From Sphingobacterium bovistauri (lineage in GTDB: Bacteria > Bacteroidota > Bacteroidia > Sphingobacteriales > Sphingobacteriaceae): a stretch of 64,000 nt of DNA. The translations under genes and the position numbers were made by a program. The stretch is from assembly GCF_020295405.1 (NCBI RefSeq), contig NZ_JADEYP010000012.1, positions 45,562 through 109,561 of the forward strand, written 5' to 3'. The notes beneath the pieces were generated by a model. That model was given only the letters and a program-made list of their open reading frames with translations, searched no databases and was not told the origin of the DNA. Shown one piece after another: positions 1 through 8,639 of this stretch. The stretch's first letter is position 1. Every line of letters starts with the position of its first letter.

Positions 1-489
1 TTAAGCAGAGCTCCATGGAGTGGAGGTGTTAATCCTTCATTTGAATACAATGGTTTTTTTGCATCAGGTAGAATAATCTTCAACTTGGGTCATGTGATGC
101 GGAGATATATTCCTGCCCCTACTGACGTTTTAGATTCGGATAAACTAATGAGGGAAAGATGGAGTGAAAGTGGAGATGAGCTAAATACCGACGTACCAAA
201 AATTATGCAACAGAGTTACTACCGAACCTTAGTAACTCAAAATTCAGACAACAGCATTTTACCAGCAGATCACATTAGACTTCGTGAAATACAATTGGGA
301 TACACGTTCCCTAAAAATATGCTTCAAAACCTTAGGCTTAACGCGCTCACCCTATCATTTCAAATGATGAATGTAGGCTTATGGGCTAAAAATAATTACG
401 GTATTGATCCTGAAGCCATCACGAATGTCGGAAAACTTATCCCTCAACAACCAAAACAGTACATTTTTTCCCTAAACGTTAATTTCTAA
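1..489 (+). CDS. SusC/RagA-type TonB-dependent outer-membrane receptor, C-terminal end (partial)
   Basis: The frame is open from the first base, so this is the 3' end of a gene starting outside the window; about 162 residues are visible. It ends in a porin-like strand finishing with Phe (FSLNVNF), as outer-membrane beta-barrels do. Segments such as ADHIRLREIQLGYTFP and the closing region with NNYGIDPEA are typical of the last strands of SusC-like receptors. The SusD gene follows after only 2 bases, which supports the call. Such receptors import oligosaccharides or peptides bound by SusD, powered by TonB. The substrate cannot be inferred from the visible part. Confidence 0.88.
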   Translation, partial: LSRAPWSGGVNPSFEYNGFFASGRIIFNLGHVMRRYIPAPTDVLDSDKLMRERWSESGDELNTDVPKIMQQSYYRTLVTQNSDNSILPADHIRLREIQLGYTFPKNMLQNLRLNALTLSFQMMNVGLWAKNNYGIDPEAITNVGKLIPQQPKQYIFSLNVNF

Positions 490-491
490 AA

Positions 492-1892
492 ATGAAAACT
501 ATATTAAAATTAAAAACATATATATTTTTTACATGTTTAGTTCACTTGACTACATCCTGTGAAAAATTCTTTGATACTACGTTTCAAAACTCAACATCAG
601 TAACTCCGAAATATGTAGAAGATTACGAAGAAATGCTAAATTCGACCACGTTCGCTTCTCCTAATTATTTTGTAGCAGATCTAGTAAGTGATGATATATA
701 CATCTCAGATGCTATGTATAATAACACACGAAAAGAATTTATTTTAAATGCATATGAGTGGAAAAAAAACATATGGTCAGATCTACCTGACTATATGTAT
801 AACACATCCTATAAACAAATTCTTCAGTTGAATTTTATACTTCAAAATATTGATGTTGCCATCTCACAATCAATTCCTGATAAAAAGGAAATCGTAAAGT
901 CTGAAGCATTAATTCAACGAGCGTATATATATTTACAATTAGTAAATATATATGGAGCAGCCTATAATTCAACAACTTCTAAGACAGACTTATCCATCCC
1001 ATTAGTCTTAGAGCCAAATGTGTTACTGCCTAAACAAGAAACCGTAGAAACCATTTACAAACAAATAATTACGGACATAAACAATGTGATAAACACAAAT
1101 TCATTAGAAAATTTCGGGAAAGACATATTACATCCAGGTAAAGCAGCTGCATACGCTCTACTAGCAAGAACATATCTGTACATGAATGATTTTGAAAATG
1201 CTTTAGTATATGCGGATAAAGCATTAGTAATTAAGAACTCATTATATAACTACAATGATTTGTTTCTTCCGCTATTTAATTACCCTAAAACTCTAGTTGA
1301 ATTTAATTCTAAAAATGATGAAGTAATATTTCAAAAAATAGGTAATGACAAAGATTTCGTATTATCTGATAATAAGTTACCATACATAAGCAAAGATTTG
1401 GAAAATACTTTTGAAAAAAATGATTTAAGACTTCTAGTCAAATATTCCGAATCTGATAATATACAACCGAGTATTAGACCATTTTCTACGAAAGATTTAT
1501 ACTTCGACTATGGAATAAATGTGCCGGAAATGATGCTAATTAAAGCAGAATGTTTAACTAGAGCCAACAATCATCAAGATGCAGTAGAACTATTAAACGA
1601 ATTAAGAATAAATCGATTCTCCCCTGAAAATTTTATATCAATTAAATATCATAGTAATAGTGTTTTGGATTTAGTACTCAAAGAAAGACGAAGAGAGTTA
1701 GCTTTCCATGGTGGCGTGCGATTATTTGATATCAAGAGATTAGCAGCATTAGAAAATAACCATACAACTATCAGTAGGACAACAGATGATGGTACTCCAA
1801 GAGTATCTATATCTTCTAGCAACAACAAATTATTAATCCCCTTCTCTGATAATTTATTATTAGGAAACCCTAACATAAAGCAACATGAATAA
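492..1892 (+). CDS. RagB/SusD family nutrient-uptake outer-membrane lipoprotein
   Basis: 466 residues with a lipoprotein signal: hydrophobic stretch then lipobox LTTSC, lipidated Cys at residue 23. The N-terminal part has the SusD TPR-like features (SEALIQRAYIYLQLVNIYG and HPGKAAAYALLARTYLYM). The C-terminal part has the conserved VPEMMLIKAECLTRAN and KERRRELAFHGGVRLFDIKR blocks of the family. It is expected to form the lid of the SusC channel on the cell surface and to bind the ligand. It is 2 bases after the receptor gene and its 3' end overlaps the next gene by 8 bases, so the genes are co-transcribed. Length is slightly short for SusD (often 480-600). Confidence 0.93.
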   Translation: MKTILKLKTYIFFTCLVHLTTSCEKFFDTTFQNSTSVTPKYVEDYEEMLNSTTFASPNYFVADLVSDDIYISDAMYNNTRKEFILNAYEWKKNIWSDLPDYMYNTSYKQILQLNFILQNIDVAISQSIPDKKEIVKSEALIQRAYIYLQLVNIYGAAYNSTTSKTDLSIPLVLEPNVLLPKQETVETIYKQIITDINNVINTNSLENFGKDILHPGKAAAYALLARTYLYMNDFENALVYADKALVIKNSLYNYNDLFLPLFNYPKTLVEFNSKNDEVIFQKIGNDKDFVLSDNKLPYISKDLENTFEKNDLRLLVKYSESDNIQPSIRPFSTKDLYFDYGINVPEMMLIKAECLTRANNHQDAVELLNELRINRFSPENFISIKYHSNSVLDLVLKERRRELAFHGGVRLFDIKRLAALENNHTTISRTTDDGTPRVSISSSNNKLLIPFSDNLLLGNPNIKQHE

Positions 1893-3261
1893 TATATATA
1901 AAATTTCATTTTTCATCCTTCTTCTTTCAATATTCTCGTGCAAAAAAGAATCTTTAATAAGAGATGATTTATACGCTCAAGTAGTAAGTAGTTTATCTAA
2001 TTACCAATACGTGCCGTCAAATAATTATGACTCTGTTTTATTTAACATGGGTGCATATATAGACTCCAGATCATACCCTGGATTACCAGCAATAGTGGAT
2101 AAAGCTAATGCAGAGGATACTTATATTACGGGTAAAATAAGTTATGACCCTGCCTTATTTGAAATATTCGATAGCATTTATCACACCAATGCTTTACCAT
2201 TGACTGATGAAAAATTATTTAAAGTAATCAACGATGGGAAATTATTATTGAAACAAGGTCAAACTATAACTTCAGATTCACTTAAAATCAAACTAAATGA
2301 TTTCACTACATTTCCTGCTACAAACAAAACATATAAATATTTAGTACCAATTGTGTTTTCAACCACTTCATCTAATATCAAATTAAAAAGTAACATAATA
2401 TATTACATATTTTCATTCAGAATTGTGAATAATATAATTATAAGTATTGAAAATACTTTTTTTGACCTTGATGACAAAAACCTTGCTTATAATTTTGACT
2501 TTAAAATATCAACTAGAGTATCAAAGGACATAGCAATAGAGCTTGAAGATTTAAGTTCAAAACAGTCAATTGAAGAATACAATTCTAAATCTGGAGGAAA
2601 TTATATAGCACTACCTAAAGACTCATACTCATTAAAAACGTCAGTTTCATTTCCAGCAAATGAAACGAATAATAACATTAAAAGTGTATTCGTGATCAAT
2701 GATTATAGCAAAATAGATGAATCTAAAAGCTATATATTACCACTTAAAATTAAAAATTTAAATAACTCACCAACTTATTATATAAGAATTTGGAGGAATG
2801 ATATAATAAATGATAATGAAAAAATTAATGGAAACCCAATTAATAAGAAAGATTGGTCAATACAAGTATCATCTGAATATAATCAAAATAGTTTAAAAGA
2901 AAGAGCTATCGACAACAATAACACCACTACTTGGAGTTCGAAAACAACACCAAAACCACATTGGTTAATATTAGACTTAGGGAAAATACATTCTATTAAA
3001 GGCTTCGAAATCGTCCCTAATTATACATACAGGACTGAAAACATATTAGAAATGGACATATACAGTAGTAATGATAACATTAATTGGACATATCAAGGTA
3101 TATATATTGGAAGTTTAACATCATCATCTTCAAGTTCATCTTCACCTGATTTTAAATATTTCTCTTTCAGAAACAAAGTTAACAATCGATATTTCAAATT
3201 TGTAATAAACAAACATACAGCTAATTATACCGGTCTAAATGAAATATCTGCTTATGAATAG
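1885..3261 (+). CDS. Surface lipoprotein with DUF1735-like N-terminus and C-terminal discoidin (F5/8 type C) domain
   Basis: 458 residues. A signal peptide ends in SIFSC (Cys 19), so this is a lipoprotein. The middle resembles BT_3987-type DUF1735 proteins, which commonly follow SusD (N-terminal region about 30-170, second region about 195-310 containing the NYDSVLF- and SKSYILPLKI-like blocks). From about residue 325 to the end a discoidin-type domain is seen: AIDNNNTTTWSSK, WLILDLG, IKGFEIVP, YFKFVI. Such domains bind carbohydrate. A run of Ser codons lies at 3118-3148. The start overlaps the susD stop by 8 bases. Role inferred: accessory glycan-binding surface protein of this uptake locus. 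Confidence 0.78.
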   Translation: MNNIYKISFFILLLSIFSCKKESLIRDDLYAQVVSSLSNYQYVPSNNYDSVLFNMGAYIDSRSYPGLPAIVDKANAEDTYITGKISYDPALFEIFDSIYHTNALPLTDEKLFKVINDGKLLLKQGQTITSDSLKIKLNDFTTFPATNKTYKYLVPIVFSTTSSNIKLKSNIIYYIFSFRIVNNIIISIENTFFDLDDKNLAYNFDFKISTRVSKDIAIELEDLSSKQSIEEYNSKSGGNYIALPKDSYSLKTSVSFPANETNNNIKSVFVINDYSKIDESKSYILPLKIKNLNNSPTYYIRIWRNDIINDNEKINGNPINKKDWSIQVSSEYNQNSLKERAIDNNNTTTWSSKTTPKPHWLILDLGKIHSIKGFEIVPNYTYRTENILEMDIYSSNDNINWTYQGIYIGSLTSSSSSSSSPDFKYFSFRNKVNNRYFKFVINKHTANYTGLNEISAYE

Positions 3262-3307
3262 GTAGAACTAAAAAACATATTAATTTACAAAGACAAATTT
3301 AAAACAT

Positions 3308-4819
3308 ATGAGATCCTTATCAATAACTGGAATGATTTTATTATTCCTAATTACTACAATAAGAATTAATGCTCAGACTCAAAACAATGAAAGATATGAA
3401 AATATTTTAAAGGATATAAGATCCATATTGAACAATAAAGAAAATATTATAGGAAAAAATAATCTAGATGAGACTTACACTGAGGAAGCAATCAAAAAAC
3501 TAGAAAGTTTTAATGATGAAATACTTAATAGTAATGACGAAAAGATATATTCATTATATATGTATACAATTTTTGACCGTGCTAAAAAAGAGGAATTGCG
3601 TGAGTCAGTATTTAAAAAATTCCCTAAAGGAAATGCAAGCCAGGAGCTCGCTATGAGTTTAATTATTAAAAACACAAAATCCTCAAAAGACATTATTAAA
3701 AGTTACAAACAATTTAGTAGGCAATTCAATATAAAGAAAAATGAAAATATTGGATCTTCATTCAGTATATATAAAAGAAAGCTTATATTACTATATTTTA
3801 TTGAAGGTAACACAAAGTCCGCCTATTATCATATAAATGACCTAATAATTTCCCAGCCCAAAAAGCGACATGACTATAGTAATTTACATTTGTCTATTGC
3901 AAAACAAATGAATACTTCTAATGTCGATAAAAAAATTATATTGGAATTATTAGATACAGTAATCGAAGAGGTAAGAAATGACAACCAAGAATATAGTATT
4001 AATGACTATGTTAAAACATATATTAATTTAGCCTATGATACACAAGACTATGAAAGAATTGTCAATTTATTTAAACAATTTGATAGCACAAATCCTAATT
4101 TATTAAACGGCAGCTTGTTCGCGGATAAACAAGCATCAGCATACTATCACACGAATCAAATCAATAAAGCAAAAGATATACTTGAATATATTTTAAAAAA
4201 TCATGGAACAGACTCAGAATCAGAAGATATTTTAAAGAATATTTATATTAAAGAAAACAATACTGACCAAGGATTTGGAGTATATATTCAAAACTTAACA
4301 GCAGTTTTTGACAAAAAAGCAATCGATTCTTTTAGAGGCAAAATGATCAAAAAAACTGCGCCTGATTTCACTTTAGAAGATTTGAATGGACAAAAAGTTT
4401 CGCTGTCTGATTTGAAGGGCAAAATTGTAATTTTGGATTTTTGGGCGACGTGGTGCTCCCCTTGTATACAATCCTTTCCAGGTATGCAAGCATCCATAGA
4501 AAAATACAAAGATGACGATCGTATTAAGTTTATTTTCGTAAACACATGGGAAAGTGATATAAATCCGCAGGAAAAAGTAAAAACTTTTCTAAAAAATAAC
4601 AATTACCTCTTCAATGTATTATTTGACAATTCAAATACCCCTGTAAATGCTATAGCCACATCTTATGGTGTCCGTGGAATCCCTCACAAAGTGGTGATTG
4701 ATCAAAATGGGTTTATTCGATTTGAATCATCTGGATCATCCTCAAATATAAATAGCATTGTAAGCGAAATGTCAGCTAAAATTGAATTGATTCTAACAGA
4801 ACCTCAACCCAATAATTAA
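3308..4819 (+). CDS. TlpA-like thioredoxin-fold protein with long N-terminal helical domain (first copy)
   Basis: 503 residues. An N-terminal signal peptide ends near INAQ, so the protein is exported to the periplasm or outer membrane. Residues about 30-330 are helical and TPR-like, without a recognised enzyme motif. Residues about 345-500 form an AhpC/TSA-TlpA domain: APDFTLEDLNGQKVSLSDLKGK, then WCSPC with redox Cys 383 and 386, and the cis-Pro loop GVRGIPHK. Family knowledge: thiol-disulfide oxidoreductases that reduce periplasmic proteins. It follows the Sus genes by 46 bases and precedes a paralogue, so it probably belongs to the same locus. Partner or substrate unknown. Confidence 0.85.
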   Translation: MRSLSITGMILLFLITTIRINAQTQNNERYENILKDIRSILNNKENIIGKNNLDETYTEEAIKKLESFNDEILNSNDEKIYSLYMYTIFDRAKKEELRESVFKKFPKGNASQELAMSLIIKNTKSSKDIIKSYKQFSRQFNIKKNENIGSSFSIYKRKLILLYFIEGNTKSAYYHINDLIISQPKKRHDYSNLHLSIAKQMNTSNVDKKIILELLDTVIEEVRNDNQEYSINDYVKTYINLAYDTQDYERIVNLFKQFDSTNPNLLNGSLFADKQASAYYHTNQINKAKDILEYILKNHGTDSESEDILKNIYIKENNTDQGFGVYIQNLTAVFDKKAIDSFRGKMIKKTAPDFTLEDLNGQKVSLSDLKGKIVILDFWATWCSPCIQSFPGMQASIEKYKDDDRIKFIFVNTWESDINPQEKVKTFLKNNNYLFNVLFDNSNTPVNAIATSYGVRGIPHKVVIDQNGFIRFESSGSSSNINSIVSEMSAKIELILTEPQPNN

Positions 4820-4843
4820 ATAAAATATTCTAATCCTTAAAAT

Positions 4844-6298
4844 ATGAACTCAAAAGCTTATCATTTAATTATTGCACTAATAATAATTAGTCATAGTCTT
4901 AAATCGCAGATTGCTTCCAAAAGCAACATTACATTACATGATATAATAGAACATATTAATAAAATAGAAACTGATGACTTAGGAAAAAAAAATATAAAAA
5001 AAGAGGCAGATATACTATCAAATAGCTCTAAAGAAGAATTTGCAAATTATTCTTTAGAGCTATATAGGGATATACTAAAAGATAATATATCAGCAGAAAG
5101 AATTAAAAATAAAATTATTAAAAAATTCCCAAAGGGAATTCTAGAAAAATCGATAGATCTAGATCATGTATTTAAAGATAAATCATTGACAGCGGAGGGT
5201 ATTGAAAAAAAGTATAATCTATTCATAAGTAAATACTTTGATAGCAACTCAAACGAAGACACTTATGTCGATGATGATCCAAACCTAAAACTAGCTTTAC
5301 TGTTTTATAACGAAAAAAATATTGACAAAACGCTGGAATATATCAGCAAAACTAAAAAAGATTTAAAATACCCACATAAAGCATGGAGTTTAGTAAAAAA
5401 ATTACACTCCGATAAGGAGTACACATTATTGGTGGATATTTTAGAAGATTACAATAATATAATTCAAAAAGACAGTGTTTTAAAATCAACATTCACTCGA
5501 TATATAGTACCGATGCATGTCGAAAGTCTCATAAAAACTGGGAAAATAGAAGAAGCCAAACTTATTGTAAATACTCATTTAGATACAGAGGATAACTTGG
5601 ATGCATCGATAGGACTATTACTAGTCAATGAATATAAAAATCAAAAAAAATATAATGACGCACTATCAAAACTTGAAGAAATAATTATTAAAAAGGGAAG
5701 AAATTCTACACTGAAAGATTCCCTACGGTCTATTTATGTAAAAATAAACAATGACGATAAACTTTTTGAAAATTATTATAGCACAATTGAGAACACCAGA
5801 ATTCAAAAGGAAATTGAATATTATAAAAAGGACATTATAAAAGAAAGCGCTTTAAATTTTAATTTAAAAAACTTAAACGGCGATTCGGTTAACTTATCAG
5901 ATCTTAGAGGGAAAATAATTGTATTAGATTTTTGGGCAACTTGGTGTGGGCCTTGTAAAAAATCATTTCCTGCAATGCAAAAACTAGTTGATTTATACAA
6001 AAACGATAATGATATTGAATTCTTGTTTATTGATACATGGGAAAAAGACAGCGATTATAAAACTGTAGTTCAAGAGTTTATCACTAAAAATAATTACACC
6101 TTTAATGTACTTTTTGACGACAAAACCGAAAAGGATTATTACATATCTAATAAATATGGGGCTACAGGAATTCCATACAAAGTAATAATTGACAAAAATG
6201 GTTATATCAGATTTAAATCCGCGGGTGCTTATTTAGAGGCTGATAAAACATTAAACGAAATATCAACTAAGATTGAAATGATAAGAAATAATCTCTAA
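4844..6298 (+). CDS. TlpA-like thioredoxin-fold protein with long N-terminal helical domain (second copy)
   Basis: 484 residues, paralogous to the preceding gene in layout: signal peptide (ends about residue 21, LKSQ), helical N-terminal region to about 325, then a thioredoxin domain with LNLKNLNGD-like entry, WCGPC (Cys 368 and 371) and cis-Pro loop GATGIPYK. The CXXC dipeptide differs from the first copy (GP instead of SP), which usually changes redox potential. Start codon 24 bases after the previous stop. Very AT-rich, Lys/Asn-rich coding sequence like its neighbour. Probably the last gene of the uptake locus; a tRNA promoter follows. Confidence 0.85.
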   Translation: MNSKAYHLIIALIIISHSLKSQIASKSNITLHDIIEHINKIETDDLGKKNIKKEADILSNSSKEEFANYSLELYRDILKDNISAERIKNKIIKKFPKGILEKSIDLDHVFKDKSLTAEGIEKKYNLFISKYFDSNSNEDTYVDDDPNLKLALLFYNEKNIDKTLEYISKTKKDLKYPHKAWSLVKKLHSDKEYTLLVDILEDYNNIIQKDSVLKSTFTRYIVPMHVESLIKTGKIEEAKLIVNTHLDTEDNLDASIGLLLVNEYKNQKKYNDALSKLEEIIIKKGRNSTLKDSLRSIYVKINNDDKLFENYYSTIENTRIQKEIEYYKKDIIKESALNFNLKNLNGDSVNLSDLRGKIIVLDFWATWCGPCKKSFPAMQKLVDLYKNDNDIEFLFIDTWEKDSDYKTVVQEFITKNNYTFNVLFDDKTEKDYYISNKYGATGIPYKVIIDKNGYIRFKSAGAYLEADKTLNEISTKIEMIRNNL

Positions 6299-6449
6299 AA
6301 TATTTAAAGAAACAATTTCACAATCATTAAAGCACAAACGTATAAAATAACAAGATCATTACACTCGTTCAAAATCAAATTGTAATTCTCAAAACCTTAA
6401 ATTTATTCAATTCATTTTCTGAGAATTAGTAAATACTACCAATCAATAA

Positions 6450-6480
6450 TTTGTAAAATCAACGAAGAATACTACCTTTG
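6450..6480 (+). promoter_or_regulatory. Bacteroidota-type promoter of tRNA-Phe
   Basis: TTTG at 6450-6453, a 19-base spacer, and TACCTTTG at 6473-6480. This is an exact match to the Bacteroidota primary sigma consensus (TTTG, 19-21 bases, TAnnTTTG). Start of transcription predicted near 6487, 35 bases before the tRNA. The preceding 150 bases hold no gene; an 8-base inverted repeat (6384-6391 with 6420-6427) lies in it. Confidence 0.8.
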
Positions 6481-6521
6481 TAAGGTTGTCAATCAAACAA
6501 GATGAGGCAACACCTGCATAA

Positions 6522-6594
6522 GGTGCCATAGCTCAGTTGGTAGAGCAAAGGACTGAAAATCCTTGTGTCGCTGGTTCGAATCCAGCTGGCACCA
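6522..6594 (+). tRNA. tRNA-Phe (anticodon GAA)
   Basis: A full cloverleaf can be folded. The acceptor stem is GGTGCCA with TGGCACC, discriminator A at 6594. The D arm is GCTC/GAGC with loop AGTTGGTA. The anticodon stem is AAGGA/TCCTT, loop CTGAAAA with anticodon GAA at 6555-6557. The T arm is GCTGG/CCAGC with TTCGAAT. CCA is not encoded after the discriminator. Bounded by a strong promoter upstream and a hairpin terminator downstream, so it is a single-tRNA unit. Confidence 0.97.
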
Positions 6595-6600
6595 CAGAAA

Positions 6601-6627
6601 AAGCCTCGATAGTTCGAGGCTTTTTTT
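6601..6627 (+). terminator. Rho-independent terminator of tRNA-Phe
   Basis: Nine-base stem AAGCCTCGA/TCGAGGCTT with loop TAGT, followed by a run of T, directly after the tRNA. Confidence 0.9.
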
Positions 6628-6720
6628 ATTCCATACAAAAAATATTTACATCAGAATATGGGATCAAGCTGAATTCTTGGGGGGAGTGTTAAAAATTTCT
6701 TAATTTAGTATCCTTAATAC

Positions 6721-6894
6721 AGATATCCCTTGCAAGAAGCCGAACGTAAATTACTATCCTAATTGATGCCCGAAGGGCTTTTGGAATATTTTCAGATTTT
6801 AGAAGTCGATCAAGTTGACAATCAACTCCATATTTATTTAGATGAGCTTAATATTGCTCCGACAAGTTATGAGAACAGCAAGTTGGAGTTGTAA
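6721..6894 (+). pseudogene. Remnant of an ISAon1-type transposase N-terminal-region gene
   Basis: Read in one frame, 6727-6759 gives PLQEAERKLLS. A stop codon follows at 6760-6762, then LMPEGLLEYFQILEV, LHIYLDELNIAP and YENSKLEL to a stop at 6892-6894. From memory this matches the beginning of the small first protein of ISAon1-family elements (conserved LLIPEGLLEYFE and LHIYLEE blocks). It carries an internal stop, and its 3' part is missing just before the left end of the IS3-type element. It is therefore a decayed scar, not a gene. Confidence 0.6.
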
Positions 6895-6970
6895 ATCGTC
6901 AGCAAAAAGTGGACACGTTTGAATCTTAACTAAGAGAGTGTTTTATTCAAAAACACTTAACTTTAGTAAT

Positions 6971-7324
6971 ATGGGAAGACCAAGAAAAAGTAGTCCAGAA
7001 AACTTCATCAAAGACATTCGTCGCAAGACCAGAAGAATCTTTACAGCAGAACAAAAAATCATGATCATTATGGAAGCCTTACGGGCAGAGGTATCGGTAT
7101 CGGAACTATGTCGCAGGCATAATATTAATGAATCGCAATTCTATAAATGGAACAAAGAATTCCTTGAAGCGGGAAAAAAGCGACTAGAGGGCGATTTAAC
7201 ACGAGAAGCAACGAGTGATGAGGTGATGGAATTAAAGCAAGAGAACACTCGTTTAAAGGAAATTGTCGCCGATTTGGTTCTGCGTTATGATATCGTAAAA
7301 AAAAGCTTGGATTTGCTGGATTAA
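6971..7324 (+). CDS. IS3-family OrfA, helix-turn-helix transposase subunit
   Basis: 117 residues from ATG 6971; a GTG 33 bases upstream is possible but unlikely. HTH_Tnp_1-type protein: RRIFTAEQKIMIIMEAL, VSELCRRHNINESQFYKWN is the DNA-binding helix-turn-helix, followed by a coiled coil (EVMELKQENTRLKEIVADL) with leucine-zipper spacing. In IS3 elements this protein binds the terminal repeats and dimerises with the transposase. It appears intact. It ends 20 bases before the transposase frame, with no overlap, so no programmed -1 frameshift is needed here. Confidence 0.88.
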   Translation: MGRPRKSSPENFIKDIRRKTRRIFTAEQKIMIIMEALRAEVSVSELCRRHNINESQFYKWNKEFLEAGKKRLEGDLTREATSDEVMELKQENTRLKEIVADLVLRYDIVKKSLDLLD

Positions 7325-7344
7325 GCACAAAATATAAGAAGTTT

Positions 7345-8328
7345 ATGCGTATCACAGCAGCAGAAAAGTACGAGATTATCCAGTCCGTTACACGTTCAGA
7401 AATCGGCATTAAACGTACTCTAAAAGAGTTTGGTATTGCTCGAAGTACCTTTTACAAGTGGTACAATTGTTATTTGAAAGATGGATATTTAGGCCTTCAA
7501 TCCAAAGCTAAAACAAATCGAAGACAATGGAATTCTATTCCACCAGAGGTCAAAGAAATGGTAGTGGAAATTGCTTTGGATAAAGAAGATCTCTCTAGTC
7601 GTGAGCTCGCACATTATATCACCGACGAACAACAAGTGTTCATTTCCGAATCCAGTGTATATAGAATTCTCAAAGAAAGAGGACTTACAACAGCTCCAAG
7701 CCATATTTTACTATCAGCTTCGAATGAATTCAAGGATAAGACAGCCTTTGTACATCAAATGTGGCAAACGGATTTCACTTACTTCAAAATCATTGGTTGG
7801 GGATATTATTACCTCAGTACGATTTTGGATGATTACAGTCGCTATATCATTCACTGGGAATTATGCAGTACTATGAAAGCGCAAGATGTAAAGAGAACTG
7901 TAGATAAGGCGATTATTAAAGCAAAGCTGAAGACCAAAACAAAACCAAAATTACTGTCTGATAACGGTGCTTGTTACGTATCTACCGAGTTGGGAAAATA
8001 ACTGAATGATGAATTAAATATGAAACAAGTTCATGGTAAACCAGGACATCCGCAAACGCAAGGTAAGATTGAACGCTATCATCGAACGATGAAAAATGTC
8101 GTTAAACTGGATAAATATTATTGTCCCGAAGAATTAGAAGCAGCTTTAGAAAAGTTCGTGAAAAAATACAACAACGAGCGTTACCACGAATCTTTAAACA
8201 ATCTAACTCCGGCTGATGTCTATTATGGACGAGGTGAATTGATCTTGAAAAGACGAAAGGAAATAAAAACAAGAACTTTAAATGAAAGAAAAACTCAATA
8301 TCTTAATCAAAAATTAATAGATTTATAA
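7345..8328 (+). pseudogene. IS3-family DDE transposase (OrfB) broken by one in-frame stop codon
   Basis: A single reading frame of 327 residues from 7345 to 8328 is interrupted only by TAA at 7999-8001. Homology runs straight across in the same frame (TELGK, stop, LNDELNMKQVHG). The catalytic triad is recognisable: D143 in WQTDFTY, D206 in LLSDNGA, E243 in GKIERYHR, a normal DD35E spacing. The stop at codon 219 separates D206 from E243, so a truncated protein would be inactive. TAT or TAC (Tyr) to TAA would explain it, so one base change inactivated the element. An ATG at 8020 opens the distal piece but that lacks both Asp residues. Confidence 0.88.
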
Positions 8329-8525
8329 AACAAAACTCACTCTAAGTGATTGTCCACTTTATTTTGAATACATACAATACTAACAGTTCTTATAAAGATA
8401 ATAGGGCTGTTAGTATACTTTATATATCAAATACTCTTCAAACCAAACCTTATTTAAATATAAACTTACATCCAACCTCTACTTAAAAAACACAAGAAAT
8501 TCTAACATCTGTCATTTTGACTTGA

Positions 8526-8557
8526 AAATACTATGGCTTAATTGTTGATAATTTCTT
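8526..8557 (+). promoter_or_regulatory. Candidate promoter of clpC
   Basis: TTTG at 8526-8529, 19 bases, then TAATTGTTG at 8549-8557, an imperfect -7 element. The rest of the gap between the IS and clpC (8361-8639) shows nothing else I can name. The clpC start is preceded by an A/G-rich stretch (AAAGAAAGG) 7 bases upstream. Confidence 0.35.
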
Positions 8558-8639
8558 TTAGAAATATAAGTGCGGTTTTCTCAATAATTTCATACTTTTA
8601 TAGAAATCCTCACCTATTAATTTAAAGAAAGGTAATTAA

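Larger units (their letters stand above)
6906..8360 (+). mobile_element. IS3-family insertion sequence
   Basis: The element is delimited by imperfect terminal inverted repeats with core AAAGTGGACA (left, 6906-6915) and its complement TGTCCACTTT (right, 8351-8360). It encloses an OrfA HTH protein and a DDE transposase in the same direction. About 1.45 kb, normal for IS3 relatives. No convincing target duplication is visible. The left side abuts an ISAon1 remnant. Exact outer ends are uncertain by a few bases because the AAAG/CTTT flank could be part of the repeat. Confidence 0.8.

Noticed and set aside
3118..3148. Short tandem repeat of Ser codons (TCA/TCT) in the discoidin lipoprotein
   Set aside because: About 10 Ser codons of mixed type; too short and irregular to claim a phase-variable repeat, and probably just a loop.
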